A DNA stretch of 64,000 nt, taken from contig CALBSO010000095.1 in NCBI GenBank assembly GCA_937968015.1, positions 1 to 64,000 on the forward strand, given 5' to 3'. Shown here in pieces: positions 8,858 to 17,906 of this stretch. Numbering within the stretch: the stretch's first letter is position 1; each line of letters begins with the position of its first letter. The notes beneath the pieces are model-generated. The model had not been told where the DNA came from. It saw nothing but the letters and a program-made list of their open reading frames with translations, and did not search any database. Source of the stretch: an uncultured Thermomicrobia bacterium. GTDB lineage: Bacteria > Chloroflexota > Chloroflexia > Thermomicrobiales > JALYUS01. Made by a program: the position numbers and the translations under genes.

Positions 8858-10192
8858 ATGATTTCTGAGTCAGCCGTCAATCTCGATCATCTCGCGGCAT
8901 CTGTCGAGGGGATTGTCGGCGCGGGGCATCTACGTACCGGCGAGTATGCGGAGGCCCACGCGATTGGGGGGCGGACGCCGCATGTCGTCGCGGTACCCGG
9001 CACGGCGGAGGAAATCGCCGCGCTCCTGCGCGTCGCGGATGAGGCGGGCGCGGCGGTCGTGCCATGGGGCGGCGGGACGCAGCAGACACTTGGCTACCCG
9101 CCGCGCCGGTACGATGTGGCGATCAGCCTGCGGCGGCTCAAATCGGTCATTGAATACCACCCGGAAGATATGACGATCGCGGTCGAGGCCGGGATCACGC
9201 TCGGCGACCTTGACGGTGTCCTCGCCGCGCGCGGCCAGATGCTGCCGCTCGATCCGCCGCTGCGGGATCGGATCACGGTCGGCGGAATGTTCGCGACGAA
9301 CGCCTCCGGCCCGCGCCGCCACGGCTACGGGACGCTGCGGGACTTCTGCATCGGCCTGCACGCTGCGTATGTGGACGGCACCCTCGCGAAGGCGGGTGGT
9401 ATGGTCGTCAAGAATGTCACCGGATTCGACCTGATGAAGATGCATCTCGGCGCGCTCGGCACGCTCGGCGTCGTGCCACGCATTAATCTGAAGGTGCTGC
9501 CGAAGCCGGCGGCGGAACGCTCGCTCGTCTTGCAATTTGACGGGCCGGGAGCAGCGTTCGCGGCGGCGGCGGCGCTTGCCGCATCACAACTGCGGCCAAT
9601 GGCAATCGAATTCAGTTCACCGACGACTACGGCCAGTCTCCTGTCGCCGCTCGATGGCTACCTGATCTGCGTGCGTTGCGAGGGCGGAGAGGCGACGGTC
9701 GTGCGGCAGGAGAAGGAAATCCGCGATCTCGGCGCGACGATGGGCGCGACGGACATCGCGACGATCATCGGGGACGCGCACGACCGTCTCTGGATGAGCC
9801 TGGCCGACTGGAACGCAACCGCGACCCTCACCGCGCATACTGCCGTGCTGAAAGTGACAACCCTGCCCACCGACCTGCTCGCCGCGCTCACGGAGACGGT
9901 CGAGGAGGGACGGAAGTACGGGCTGACCATCGCTGTCCGCGCCTCGGCAGGAATCGGCGTCGCGTACATGCGCGTGACGGGCGATGCATCCGGCGAAGGT
10001 GTGCGTCGGACGCTCGATGCCGTGCAGCCCCGTTGGCCGACGCTGACGATCTATGGATACGATCCAGCGCACGCCGAAACCCTCTCCATCTGGGGTGTCG
10101 AACCGCCAACGATCGCCGTGATGCGCGACCTTAAAACCGCTTACGACCCACGCGGCACGCTCAATCCCGGCCGCTTCATCGGCGGTATCTGA
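8858..10192 (+). CDS. FAD-binding oxidase subunit, GlcE type
   Basis: 444 residues, with an FAD-binding-4 domain: VVPWGGGTQQTLGYPP (about 67-82), GGMFATNASGPRRHGYGTLRD (quoted in part: FATNASGPRRHGYG) and KNVTGFDLMK, the last typical of GlcE. It probably forms a complex with the GlcD-type protein encoded upstream in oxidation of a 2-hydroxy acid, passing electrons to an Fe-S partner encoded elsewhere. A GAGTGGGG site precedes the ATG. Confidence 0.85.
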   Translation: MISESAVNLDHLAASVEGIVGAGHLRTGEYAEAHAIGGRTPHVVAVPGTAEEIAALLRVADEAGAAVVPWGGGTQQTLGYPPRRYDVAISLRRLKSVIEYHPEDMTIAVEAGITLGDLDGVLAARGQMLPLDPPLRDRITVGGMFATNASGPRRHGYGTLRDFCIGLHAAYVDGTLAKAGGMVVKNVTGFDLMKMHLGALGTLGVVPRINLKVLPKPAAERSLVLQFDGPGAAFAAAAALAASQLRPMAIEFSSPTTTASLLSPLDGYLICVRCEGGEATVVRQEKEIRDLGATMGATDIATIIGDAHDRLWMSLADWNATATLTAHTAVLKVTTLPTDLLAALTETVEEGRKYGLTIAVRASAGIGVAYMRVTGDASGEGVRRTLDAVQPRWPTLTIYGYDPAHAETLSIWGVEPPTIAVMRDLKTAYDPRGTLNPGRFIGGI

Positions 10193-10224
10193 CATCGGTA
10201 CAGTGATAACGAGACGGAGAGACG

Positions 10225-11205
10225 ATGGGCGACGGACGGCGGGTGCTGATTACCGGGGCGACGGGGTTCGTCGGGACGTACCTTGTCGCGCATCTCGCCG
10301 AGGCATACCCCGGCTGGCAGGTGACGGGGACGACGAGGCACGCCGCCGAAGCGGATGCCCGTTTCGTTCCGTGCGATCTCCGCGATGGTGGGGCGGTCGC
10401 GGCGCTCATCGAGCGAACGAAACCGGAGACGATCGTTCATCTCGCGGGGCAGAGTAATGTCCCGGCGTCGTTCGCGGATCCGGAGACGACACTCGCGAAC
10501 AACATCATTGGCACATTGCACCTGCTCGATGCGTGCCGCACGTACGCGCCACAGGCACGATTGCTGATCGTCAGTTCGAACGAGGTCTATGGCCCGACAC
10601 CGCCGGAAGCGCAACCGCTGCATGAGGACCGGCCGCTTCGCCCGGTCAATCCCTATGCCGTCAGCAAGGCGGCGCAGGAGATGCTCGCCTTGCAGTACGC
10701 GCACTCCTACAACCTCGATGTCGTCGTTGCGCGGCCCTTCAACCATATCGGGCCGGGGCAGACGGATCGCTTCGTTGTCAGCGCCTTCGCGCGGCAGATT
10801 GTGGAAGTCGAGCGGGGCGAGCGCCGGACGGTCTCGGTAGGAAATCTCGATACCGTCCGGGACTTCACCGATGTCCGCGATGTCGCGCGCGCGTACGGCC
10901 TGCTGCTGGAACGGGGCGAGCGCGGCGGCATCTATAATATCGGGCGGGGAACGGCGGTGATGGTTGGCGATCTGCTCGATATGCTCTGCCGCCTCGCCCC
11001 GGTGGCGATCACGATTGAGCGTGACCCGGCGCGCTTGCGGCCATCGGATGCGCCGGTGATGATGGCGGACACGACGCGACTCCGGCAGGCGACCGGCTGG
11101 CAGCCGGAAATCTCGCTGAGGCAATCGCTGGATGAGACATTAGCGTGGTGGCGAGCGACCCTCGCCCGGAAAGGGAAGCCCGATGCAACAGGCAACGACA
11201 CGTAG
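10225..11205 (+). CDS. NAD-dependent sugar epimerase/dehydratase
   Basis: 326 residues. The Rossmann motif GATGFVG (residues 11-17) and the catalytic Y-x-x-x-K in NPYAVSKAAQE (about 151-155) mark an extended short-chain dehydrogenase. SNEVYGP and ARPFNHIGPGQ resemble GDP-mannose 4,6-dehydratase or GDP-6-deoxy-4-keto-mannose reductase enzymes. Probably makes a nucleotide-activated deoxysugar for a surface glycan. The final 23 nt overlap the peptidase gene. Confidence 0.85.
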   Translation: MGDGRRVLITGATGFVGTYLVAHLAEAYPGWQVTGTTRHAAEADARFVPCDLRDGGAVAALIERTKPETIVHLAGQSNVPASFADPETTLANNIIGTLHLLDACRTYAPQARLLIVSSNEVYGPTPPEAQPLHEDRPLRPVNPYAVSKAAQEMLALQYAHSYNLDVVVARPFNHIGPGQTDRFVVSAFARQIVEVERGERRTVSVGNLDTVRDFTDVRDVARAYGLLLERGERGGIYNIGRGTAVMVGDLLDMLCRLAPVAITIERDPARLRPSDAPVMMADTTRLRQATGWQPEISLRQSLDETLAWWRATLARKGKPDATGNDT

Positions 11206-12991
11206 CACCGTGGACCCGGATATTCTCCTGCGCGGCCCGCGACTGGGACCGGCGCTCGCTGTCTCACCGGATGGCGCGCGCATTGCCTTCACCTGGAATC
11301 GGGATGGCCAGTTTCAGCTCTATGTCGTGCCCGTCGCGGGTGGTGAACCACGGCAACTGACGGACGACGCGGACGCCGCGCAGATGCCGGACTGGACGCC
11401 GAATGGGCAGTCCATCCTCTTCCGGCGCGACCGCGATGGCGATGAGAATACCAACCTGCTCCTCATCCCCGTTGCCGGTGGCTCGCCGCACCATGTGACG
11501 GAGAACGGCACGACCGTGGACGGCTCGCCCTCCTTCACGCCAGATGGGCGCACCGTCGTCTTCGGATCGAACCCGGACGGACCGTATCACATCTACCGGG
11601 TCAGTGTGGATGGTGGCCGGCCGCAGCAGTTGACGCATGGCGAGCATTCCGAACTGGCCGTGAAAGTCTCGCCCGACGGGAGGCGTGCGGTCTTCACCCG
11701 TCGTATACCGGCTGGGGCGCGGATGCGCGCGGAACTCGGTATCCTCGATCTTGCCAGCGGCAACGAGCGCATCCTCGGCACCTTCGGCGTCCATTTCGCG
11801 GATCCCGACTGGTCACCGGATGGACAGGCCGTGCTCTTCTCGGACGATGCCAGCGGGTTCCAGCAAGTGATTCTGGTGGACGCGGAGAGCGGGGCGGTGA
11901 CGCCGCTCTCACCGCCGACGCACGATACGACCCTCGGTTCGTTCTCCCACGATGGCCGGTCTGTCGTCTATCTGGAGAATCGGGATGGGAATCTCATTCC
12001 CGTTGTGCAAGAGATCGCGACCGGCATGCGGCGCGATGTGGCTGTTTTCCCGGACGGTGTGCATGCGAACCCGACACTGACCCCGGACGGTACGACACTC
12101 GTCTGCATCTACAGCGGGCCACGACACCCCGCCGATCTCTGGGCGATCCCGCTCGATGGCGGCGCACCCCGGCAGTTGACCGAAAGCCTGCCGGAAGGGA
12201 TTGATCGCGACGCGCTCGTGCGGCCTGAACTGGTGCGATACCCATCGTCGGACGGCCTGATTATCCCGGCATGGTTCTACCGACCGCGCGGCGTCGAACG
12301 GCCACCGGCAATTGTCCTCGTGCATGGCGGCCCAACGGGGCAAACGATGAATAGTTGGAATGTGCAGGTGCAGTTCTTCGTCTCGCGCGGCTACGCGGTG
12401 CTCGCGCCGAACAACCGGGGCAGCACAGGCTACGGACGGGAGTTCCGCGATGCCAACCTGCGCGATTGGGGCGGCGGCGACCTCCGTGATCTCGTCGCGG
12501 GCCACGACTGGCTGGTGGAGCATGGCGGGGCGGATCCGGCGCGGATCGGCGTGACGGGCGGCTCGTATGGCGGCTACATGACATTGATCGCGATGACAAA
12601 GACGCCCGCAGTCTGGTCCGCGGGCGTCTCGGTTGTCGGCATGTCGAACCTCCGCACGCTCTACCAGACGACGCGGAAGGGCGATCTACTCCCCTACCTG
12701 ATCCAGCAGATCGGCACGCCGGACGAAAGCCCGGACCTCTATCATCATCGCTCGGCGATCAACTTCATCGAGGATGTGCAGCGGCCGCTCTTAATCCTCC
12801 AGGGCGGGCGCGACCCGCGCGTGCCGCTTGCCGAGGCGGAGCAGATGCGCGACCGCATGCGCGCAACCGGCAAGACAGTTGGCTATCATGTCTACATGGA
12901 TGAGGGCCACGGTTTCCGCAAAATCGAGAACGTCGTGGACGCGATGCATCGCACGATTGGGTTTTTCGAGGAGCATATGGCAACGGGGTAG
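11183..12991 (+). CDS. S9-family prolyl oligopeptidase-type serine peptidase
   Basis: 602 residues. The first ~340 residues contain repeated PD40/beta-propeller units (VSPDGARIAF, DWTPNGQSILF, FTPDGRTVVF and others). The C-terminal alpha/beta-hydrolase domain has the nucleophile in GGSYGGYM (Ser about 459), an Asp in GGRDPRVP (about 544) and the His in DEGHGF (about 576): a complete catalytic triad. It resembles acylaminoacyl- and dipeptidyl-peptidases acting on short peptides. No signal peptide is seen, so a cytoplasmic location is likely. Confidence 0.92.
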   Translation: MQQATTRSTVDPDILLRGPRLGPALAVSPDGARIAFTWNRDGQFQLYVVPVAGGEPRQLTDDADAAQMPDWTPNGQSILFRRDRDGDENTNLLLIPVAGGSPHHVTENGTTVDGSPSFTPDGRTVVFGSNPDGPYHIYRVSVDGGRPQQLTHGEHSELAVKVSPDGRRAVFTRRIPAGARMRAELGILDLASGNERILGTFGVHFADPDWSPDGQAVLFSDDASGFQQVILVDAESGAVTPLSPPTHDTTLGSFSHDGRSVVYLENRDGNLIPVVQEIATGMRRDVAVFPDGVHANPTLTPDGTTLVCIYSGPRHPADLWAIPLDGGAPRQLTESLPEGIDRDALVRPELVRYPSSDGLIIPAWFYRPRGVERPPAIVLVHGGPTGQTMNSWNVQVQFFVSRGYAVLAPNNRGSTGYGREFRDANLRDWGGGDLRDLVAGHDWLVEHGGADPARIGVTGGSYGGYMTLIAMTKTPAVWSAGVSVVGMSNLRTLYQTTRKGDLLPYLIQQIGTPDESPDLYHHRSAINFIEDVQRPLLILQGGRDPRVPLAEAEQMRDRMRATGKTVGYHVYMDEGHGFRKIENVVDAMHRTIGFFEEHMATG

Positions 12992-13014
12992 GAGGCAGGG
13001 GAAGGGGCAATTCC

Positions 13015-13821
13015 TTGACCCGCATTGAAAGCGCCGCGAACCCGCTAATCAAACGCATCCGCGCGCTGGAGCAGCGCAAGGGGCGCGAGCAGGAGGGTGC
13101 GTGCTTCGTCGAGGGTATCCAACCCGTCTGGCAGGCGGTGGATGCCGACGCGGAAATCGAAACGCTCGTTGTTGCCCCCGATCTGCTGACGAGCACGGCG
13201 GCGCGGGAGATGGTCGCGCGGCAGCAGGTGGCGGGCATGCCGGTCGCGGAGGTGTCCACCGCCGTCTTCGAGCGGATCGCGACGCGGGAAAACCCATCCG
13301 GGCTGGCCGCAATCGTCCGCATCGCGTCCCACAGCCTCGAATCGCTCTCCGTTACTTCGCAATCACTCTTCGTCGCCCTCCATGAAATCGGCAATCCGGG
13401 CAACCTCGGTACGATCCTCCGCACGGTGGATGCGGTGGGCGGCAATGGCGTCATTCTCGTTGGCGAGGGGACAGACCCCTACCACCCGAACGCGGTACGG
13501 GCGAGCGTGGGCACCCTTTTTCGCCTCCCGCTCGTGCCAGTGCGCCGGATTGAGGATGTCTTTGAATGGAGCCGGGCGAATGGCATCAGTGTCGTCACGA
13601 CGTCCGCACGGGCGTCACAGGAATATTGGCAGGCTGCCTATCCATCGCCGCTGCTGCTCCTATTCGGCAATGAAGGGCGCGGATTATCGCGGGAGATCGT
13701 CGAACAGGGCGACCTCGCGGTACGGATTCCGATGCACGGTAGCGCGAGTTCGCTCAACCTCGCGGTCGCGGCGAGCGTGTTGCTGTACGAAGCGCTGCGG
13801 CAACGACAATCAGATCGGTAG
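13015..13821 (+). CDS. SpoU/TrmH-family RNA 2'-O-methyltransferase
   Basis: 268 residues starting at a TTG. Three knot-fold motifs are present: LHEIGNPGNLGTILRT, LLLFGNEGRGLS and SLNLAVAASVLLYEALR, which bind S-adenosylmethionine. The N-terminal ~100 residues form the substrate-binding domain seen in rRNA methylases of the RlmB/TsnR type. A GGGGAAGGGG stretch precedes the TTG by 8 nt; no in-frame ATG lies nearby. The RNA target is not determinable from sequence. Confidence 0.9.
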   Translation: MTRIESAANPLIKRIRALEQRKGREQEGACFVEGIQPVWQAVDADAEIETLVVAPDLLTSTAAREMVARQQVAGMPVAEVSTAVFERIATRENPSGLAAIVRIASHSLESLSVTSQSLFVALHEIGNPGNLGTILRTVDAVGGNGVILVGEGTDPYHPNAVRASVGTLFRLPLVPVRRIEDVFEWSRANGISVVTTSARASQEYWQAAYPSPLLLLFGNEGRGLSREIVEQGDLAVRIPMHGSASSLNLAVAASVLLYEALRQRQSDR

Positions 13822-13844
13822 CGCAGGCTTTTGCCCGCGCTACC
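13817..13844. terminator. Hairpin between convergent genes
   Basis: GGTAGCGCAGGC, loop TTTT, then GCCCGCGCTACC: a 12-base arm hairpin with one A-C mismatch. It overlaps the methyltransferase stop and lies just before the stop of the convergent small membrane gene. It can act on both strands but lacks a U tract. Confidence 0.45.
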
Positions 13845-13848
13845 ACCG

Positions 13849-14040
13849 CTATCCGCTCTGTTGCCATTCCTGGCGGGAGCGGAGGAAGAGCCGCCACCCC
13901 GCAAAGAGCGTGAAGAGAAAGAGCGGAACGGAAACGAACGCTCGCCAGTCGCCCAGACGCACGAGATAAATGGACGGGACACCGAAGATCCAGAGCATGT
14001 TTGCCCAGAGTATCCAGAGCAGAACGAACAGGTGCTTCAT
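13849..14040 (-). CDS. Two-span small membrane protein
   Basis: 63 residues with two hydrophobic helices (about residues 3-25 and 35-50), WVFG-like loops rich in Trp, and a positively charged RLFLRSRQEW tail. The gene fills a gap between convergent genes and its composition is that of a real membrane protein, but I recognise no family. The ATG follows GAAGGCATCACGC, a poor ribosome site. Confidence 0.5.
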   Translation of the reverse strand: MKHLFVLLWILWANMLWIFGVPSIYLVRLGDWRAFVSVPLFLFTLFAGWRLFLRSRQEWQQSG

Positions 14041-14156
14041 CGCGCGTGATGCCTTCCTCTTGGCGGATCGTTCTATCGGCGTCCAATAAGACGCCGCCCT
14101 CCGTCAGTATACCGTGCGAGGAAATCCATGCCATGCTCTTGCTCTGACATCACTAT

Positions 14157-16142
14157 TCATCGCGCATCGCCGATGCCGTCCACGGCGTCGGGATTTTCGA
14201 GGGCGGTGATGTCGCCGAGTGGCAGGTTGAGATAGCGTGCTCGGATAACACGGCGCATCACTTTCGCATTGCGCGTCTTCGGCAGATCGCCGACGAACTT
14301 GACCGCCTCCGGCTTGAGCGATTTGCCGAGTTGGTCGGTGATCGTGGATTCGATTGCTGCGCGGAGCGGTTCGCTCGGTTCGTGCCCCGGCCGGAGGACG
14401 ACGAAGGCGACGATCGTCTCACCCTTGATGTCGTGCGGGATGCTGATCGCTGCTGCCTCCTGCACCGCCGGGTGAGAGACCGCCGCCGACTCGATCTCCG
14501 CCGGGCCGACGCGCTTGCCCGCGACTTTAATCGTGTCGTCCGAGCGACCGAGGATGTACCAGAAGCCGTCCGCGTCAATGCGCGCGAAGTCGCCATGCAC
14601 CCAGAGGCCAGGCATACGCGACCAATATGTCTCTTCGTACCGCTGCGTGTCCTGCCAGAAGCCGCGTGTCATCCCCGGCCACGCGCCGCGCAGCACAAGT
14701 TCGCCGACCGCGCCGCGCACCGGATTACCGGCATCGTCCACGACATCCACCGCCATTCCCGGCACTGGCGCGGAGAAGCAGGTTGGCTTGAGAGGAAGGA
14801 TGGTGAAACTGCTGAGGATGCCGCCGGAGATCTCCGTGCCGCCGGAGTAGTTGATGATCGGGCAACGGCCGCCGCCGATCGTATCGAAGAACCATTGCCA
14901 TGGCCCTGGGTTCCACGCCTCGCCGCTGGAACCGAGCACCCGGAGGGAAGAGAGATCGTGTTTTCGCGGCCACTCGTCTCCCTTCGCCATCAGCGCGCGG
15001 ACGACGGTTGGTGCGACTCCGCAAACGGTGATCCGGTACTTCTCGATCAGCGACCAGAGGCGATCCGGCTCCGGCCAGTCCGGCGTACCCTCGAAGAGGA
15101 CGAGCGTCGCGCCGAGGGTCAGCGTGCCGGTGATTGCCCACGGGCCCATCATCCAGCCGAGGTCCGTGAACCAGAGCAGCGTGTCGTCTTCCTGCACATC
15201 GAAGCAGTGCGCGAGGTCCTGCGTCGCCTTGATCGGGAAGCCATCGTGCGTGTGCAAGGCGCCCTTCGGCCTGCCGGTCGTGCCGGAGGTATAGATAATC
15301 ATGTACGGGTCCTCGGCGTCTGTCCGCTCCGTCTCCCGCTCCGGCGACTGCCGCGGAACGATCTCGTGCCACCAATGGTCACGGCCCGGCGTGAACGGAA
15401 CCTCGCTACCCGTCCGTGGGAAGACGATCACCGATTCCACTGTATCCACGCCGGCGATCGCCGCATCCGCTGTCTCCTTGAGCGGCACGATTTTGCCCCG
15501 GCGATAGAAACCATCCACGGTAATCAGCGCTTTCGCGCCCGCGTCCTTGAGTCGCGTCGCGACGGATTCCGCGCCGTAGCCGGAGAAGATCGGGATGTAG
15601 ATCGCACCGAGTTTCGAGACAGCAAAGGTCGCGATCGCCGTCTCTGGCAGCATCGGCATGAAGATGCCGACGCGGTCGCCCTTGCCGACGCCAAGCGCCG
15701 CGAGCGTGCCCGCCAGTTGATTGGTTTGCTCCCAGAGTGCGTGGTAGGTTAGGTGGCGGGTCGCGCCGTCGTCGCCCTCCCAGATCACCGCGGTTTTCGC
15801 GGCATGTGCGCCGGTCGCGTGCTTATCGAGCGCGTTATGGACGTAGTTGTACTGCCCGCCGGGGAACCACGTCGCCCACGGAACGCCACGCGACAGGTCC
15901 ACCACGGCGTCGTATGGGCGGTAGAATTGGAGATCGAGATCCTTCACCGTCGCATCCCAGAACCATGACACATCATCCGCCGCGCGCATCAGGAGTTCTT
16001 CAAACGATGCGATGCCCTCGCGCGCCATGAAACGGCACAACCGGCTCTGCTTCAAATACGCGTCGCTTGGACGCCAGACGATCTCGGCGTCGCCGGAATC
16101 GTGTCCGACCGGCATCGCGCCCGCCACTTCGCTTCGCGCCAT
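14157..16142 (-). CDS. AMP-forming acyl-CoA synthetase (acetyl-CoA synthetase type)
   Basis: 661 residues from the ATG at 16142 with an AAGGAGG site. Adenylation motifs in order: IIYTSGTTGRPKGALHTHDG (P-loop), NYSGGTEISGG, WVHGDFA, GRSDDTIKVAGKRVGPAEIE (hinge), and the C-terminal PKTRNAKVMRR with the catalytic, acetylatable Lys. Length and the 70-residue N-terminal extension match acetyl- and acetoacetyl-CoA synthetases. It activates a short carboxylic acid, probably the product released by the upstream catabolic genes. Last gene of the leftward catabolic run. Confidence 0.93.
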   Translation of the reverse strand: MARSEVAGAMPVGHDSGDAEIVWRPSDAYLKQSRLCRFMAREGIASFEELLMRAADDVSWFWDATVKDLDLQFYRPYDAVVDLSRGVPWATWFPGGQYNYVHNALDKHATGAHAAKTAVIWEGDDGATRHLTYHALWEQTNQLAGTLAALGVGKGDRVGIFMPMLPETAIATFAVSKLGAIYIPIFSGYGAESVATRLKDAGAKALITVDGFYRRGKIVPLKETADAAIAGVDTVESVIVFPRTGSEVPFTPGRDHWWHEIVPRQSPERETERTDAEDPYMIIYTSGTTGRPKGALHTHDGFPIKATQDLAHCFDVQEDDTLLWFTDLGWMMGPWAITGTLTLGATLVLFEGTPDWPEPDRLWSLIEKYRITVCGVAPTVVRALMAKGDEWPRKHDLSSLRVLGSSGEAWNPGPWQWFFDTIGGGRCPIINYSGGTEISGGILSSFTILPLKPTCFSAPVPGMAVDVVDDAGNPVRGAVGELVLRGAWPGMTRGFWQDTQRYEETYWSRMPGLWVHGDFARIDADGFWYILGRSDDTIKVAGKRVGPAEIESAAVSHPAVQEAAAISIPHDIKGETIVAFVVLRPGHEPSEPLRAAIESTITDQLGKSLKPEAVKFVGDLPKTRNAKVMRRVIRARYLNLPLGDITALENPDAVDGIGDAR

Positions 16143-16297
16143 CTTTTCCTCCTTCGCATCGCGCCCGGAATGCGCAGGGTTGCTCGCTCTTTGCGGTATC
16201 ATCGCACCGTTCGTCAATGATCGCGACGATGCCTGCGCTCAGTCTTGGGGAGGCTCAAGCCGGGAAGATACTCGCCCGCGTCATCCGTGGCTTTGCA

Positions 16298-16348
16298 CAG
16301 ACGGACATCGGCCTTGAGATGATGCTTAAGGCCGATGTCCGCGGTCTG
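16298..16348. terminator. Long 18-bp hairpin between leftward genes
   Basis: GGACATCGGCCTT (16303-16315) and AAGGCCGATGTCC (16328-16340) pair perfectly over 13 bp around a 12-nt loop. After a 3-nt bulge the outer CAGAC/GTCTG adds five more pairs. It lies downstream of the small leftward gene ending at 16422 and upstream of the acyl-CoA synthetase, so it may end or attenuate transcription. No U tract is evident. Confidence 0.5.
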
Positions 16349-16421
16349 CGTGATAGGCGCTTCTCACAGAGCATGCGCGCCCGTACGCGCCATCTCCGGC
16401 AGGGAGTGACACGCCACTCGT

Positions 16422-16733
16422 CTACCGGTATTTCTGTGCCACCTGACTGAGGGACGGGCCTGCCTGCTGCATGTCCTCCGGTGTCAGTACCGGCACAATC
16501 TCCACCGACGCATTGAACGCGAGCCAGAGCGGCTCTGCCACACGAGGGATGTCCGCACCTGTCTCCAGAGTGCAAATCGCGTAGATCGAGCGCTGACCAT
16601 TGGCCGCCGCGAAGTACACGGCTTCCGGCCGCAGATCCTCCAGGACCGTCTGAATTCGCTGTGCCATGTTCGGGTCGCGCACGAGCGCATTGCCCGACTC
16701 ATTCGTCAGCGTGGCATGAACAAGACACCGCAT
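16422..16733 (-). CDS. Hypothetical protein, small ferredoxin-fold-like
   Basis: 103 residues from the ATG at 16733, which has the strong site AAGGAGGAAAACG; the open frame continues upstream to 16811. The sequence alternates short strands and helices (RCLVHATLT, RIQTVLEDL, AVYFAAANGQRSIYAICTL, PLWLAFNASVEIVPVLTPEDM), as in small alpha-beta barrel proteins of the DUF3303/muconolactone-isomerase-like kind. That assignment is only a guess. It lies between the permease genes and the acyl-CoA synthetase in the same direction. Confidence 0.6.
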   Translation of the reverse strand: MRCLVHATLTNESGNALVRDPNMAQRIQTVLEDLRPEAVYFAAANGQRSIYAICTLETGADIPRVAEPLWLAFNASVEIVPVLTPEDMQQAGPSLSQVAQKYR

Positions 16734-16844
16734 CGTTTTCCTCCTTCGCAGCGCAGGCCGCCGAAATTCGTCACCACACCGATGACAATAGATGAAACGC
16801 AGGCGGAGCAAGAACGGATGTCTGTCGAGCGTATCTCAACGGGT

Positions 16845-16880
16845 AGGCCCAAACAGGTCAAGGAACAGAGAGTGGGGCCT
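16845..16880. terminator. Short GC hairpin downstream of permease gene
   Basis: AGGCCC (16845-16850) and GGGCCT (16875-16880) can form a 6-bp stem around a 24-nt loop, immediately downstream of the leftward permease gene that stops at 16896. Weak as a terminator. Confidence 0.25.
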
Positions 16881-16895
16881 GGCTCTCGCTGGCTA

Positions 16896-17828
16896 CTATC
16901 CAATGTTCATGCGTGGGTCGAGCGCGTCGCGGAGGCCGTCGCCGATGAAGTTGCAGGCGAGCACAGTCAGGACGATGGCGACACCCGCCGGGACCCAGAG
17001 CCACGGCTGCTGTTCGAGTACTTGTAGGTTGCTGGCAACATTGATCATGTTGCCCCAACTGGCAGTCGGCGGCTGCACGCCGAGGCCGAGGAAGGAGAGT
17101 CCGGCCTCCAATAAGATCGCGTTGACGACGCCGAAACTCGCATAGACCACGAGCACATCCACCGTGTTCGGAAAGGCATGGACGGCGATCATCCGCGGCG
17201 CGGACGCGCCCATCGCGCGGGCGGCAACGAGAAACTCCTGCTCTCGGAGCGACAGGAACTTCGCGCGCACGAGGCGGCACGGTACCGGCCAGTTCAAGAG
17301 GCCGATGATTAGCAGTGTCTTGATGATGCCCGGCCCGGTGAGAGCGACGATGGTCAGGATGATGATGATCGCCGGGAAGGTCATCACGACATCCGTGAAG
17401 CGCATGATGACGCCGTCCACCCACTTCCCGAAAAATCCGGCAAGCGCACCGAGCAATGCCCCGACGACAATCGAAATTATCGCTGCCGCGAAGCCAATGG
17501 AGAGCGAGACGCGCCCGGCATAGAGTGTGCGCGCGAAGGTATCCCGCCCCGTCCGGTCGGTGCCGAACCAGTGCCTGCCGGTCGGGCCTTGATTGCGTCC
17601 GAGGAGGTCTACGGTGTTCGGGCCGGAGCGTGCGACAATCGGCGCGAAGATCGCGAGGAGGATGAAGAGGATGACGACCACCAGGCCGACGACGGCCAGC
17701 CGATGACGCCGGAACCGACGCAGCGCCTGACGCGTTGGCGTCAGCACCGTCGCCTGGCGTGCCGTGAGCGGTTCTGGGGTTGTCGGCGCAAGTGCGCGGG
17801 CGTCAGATTTGACCACGCTATTATCCAT
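16896..17828 (-). CDS. Peptide/nickel-type ABC transporter permease, DppC type
   Basis: 310 residues. An N-terminal cytoplasmic segment, a first membrane helix (about 43-65), an extracytoplasmic loop with FGTDRTGRD typical of DppC/OppC, then five more spans. The EAA loop reads VRAKFLSLREQEFLVAARAMGAS, quoted here as EFLVAARAMGAS, which docks the ATPase. It pairs with the DppB-type permease upstream. Neither ATPase subunit (DppD/DppF) is encoded in this window. Confidence 0.92.
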   Translation of the reverse strand: MDNSVVKSDARALAPTTPEPLTARQATVLTPTRQALRRFRRHRLAVVGLVVVILFILLAIFAPIVARSGPNTVDLLGRNQGPTGRHWFGTDRTGRDTFARTLYAGRVSLSIGFAAAIISIVVGALLGALAGFFGKWVDGVIMRFTDVVMTFPAIIIILTIVALTGPGIIKTLLIIGLLNWPVPCRLVRAKFLSLREQEFLVAARAMGASAPRMIAVHAFPNTVDVLVVYASFGVVNAILLEAGLSFLGLGVQPPTASWGNMINVASNLQVLEQQPWLWVPAGVAIVLTVLACNFIGDGLRDALDPRMNIG

Positions 17829-17844
17829 CGCGTCCTTTATCCTG

Positions 17845-17899
17845 GTGGGGGCAGGCTTCAGCTTGCTGTAAAGTTCGGCAGGCTGAAGCCCGCCCCCAC
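17845..17899. repeat. Intergenic inverted repeat between permease genes
   Basis: GTGGGGGCAGGCTTCAGC (from 17845) pairs with GCTGAAGCCCGCCCCCAC (ending 17899), with one A-C mismatch, around a loop. It sits between two genes of one transport operon, so it may adjust the relative expression of the two permeases rather than end the transcript. Confidence 0.6.
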
Positions 17900-17906
17900 C
17901 ACTCTC

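Noticed and set aside
16067..16450. 127-residue plus-strand frame across the hairpin at 16298
   Set aside because: Half lies antisense to the acyl-CoA synthetase and no ribosome site or family is visible; the hairpin explains the region better.
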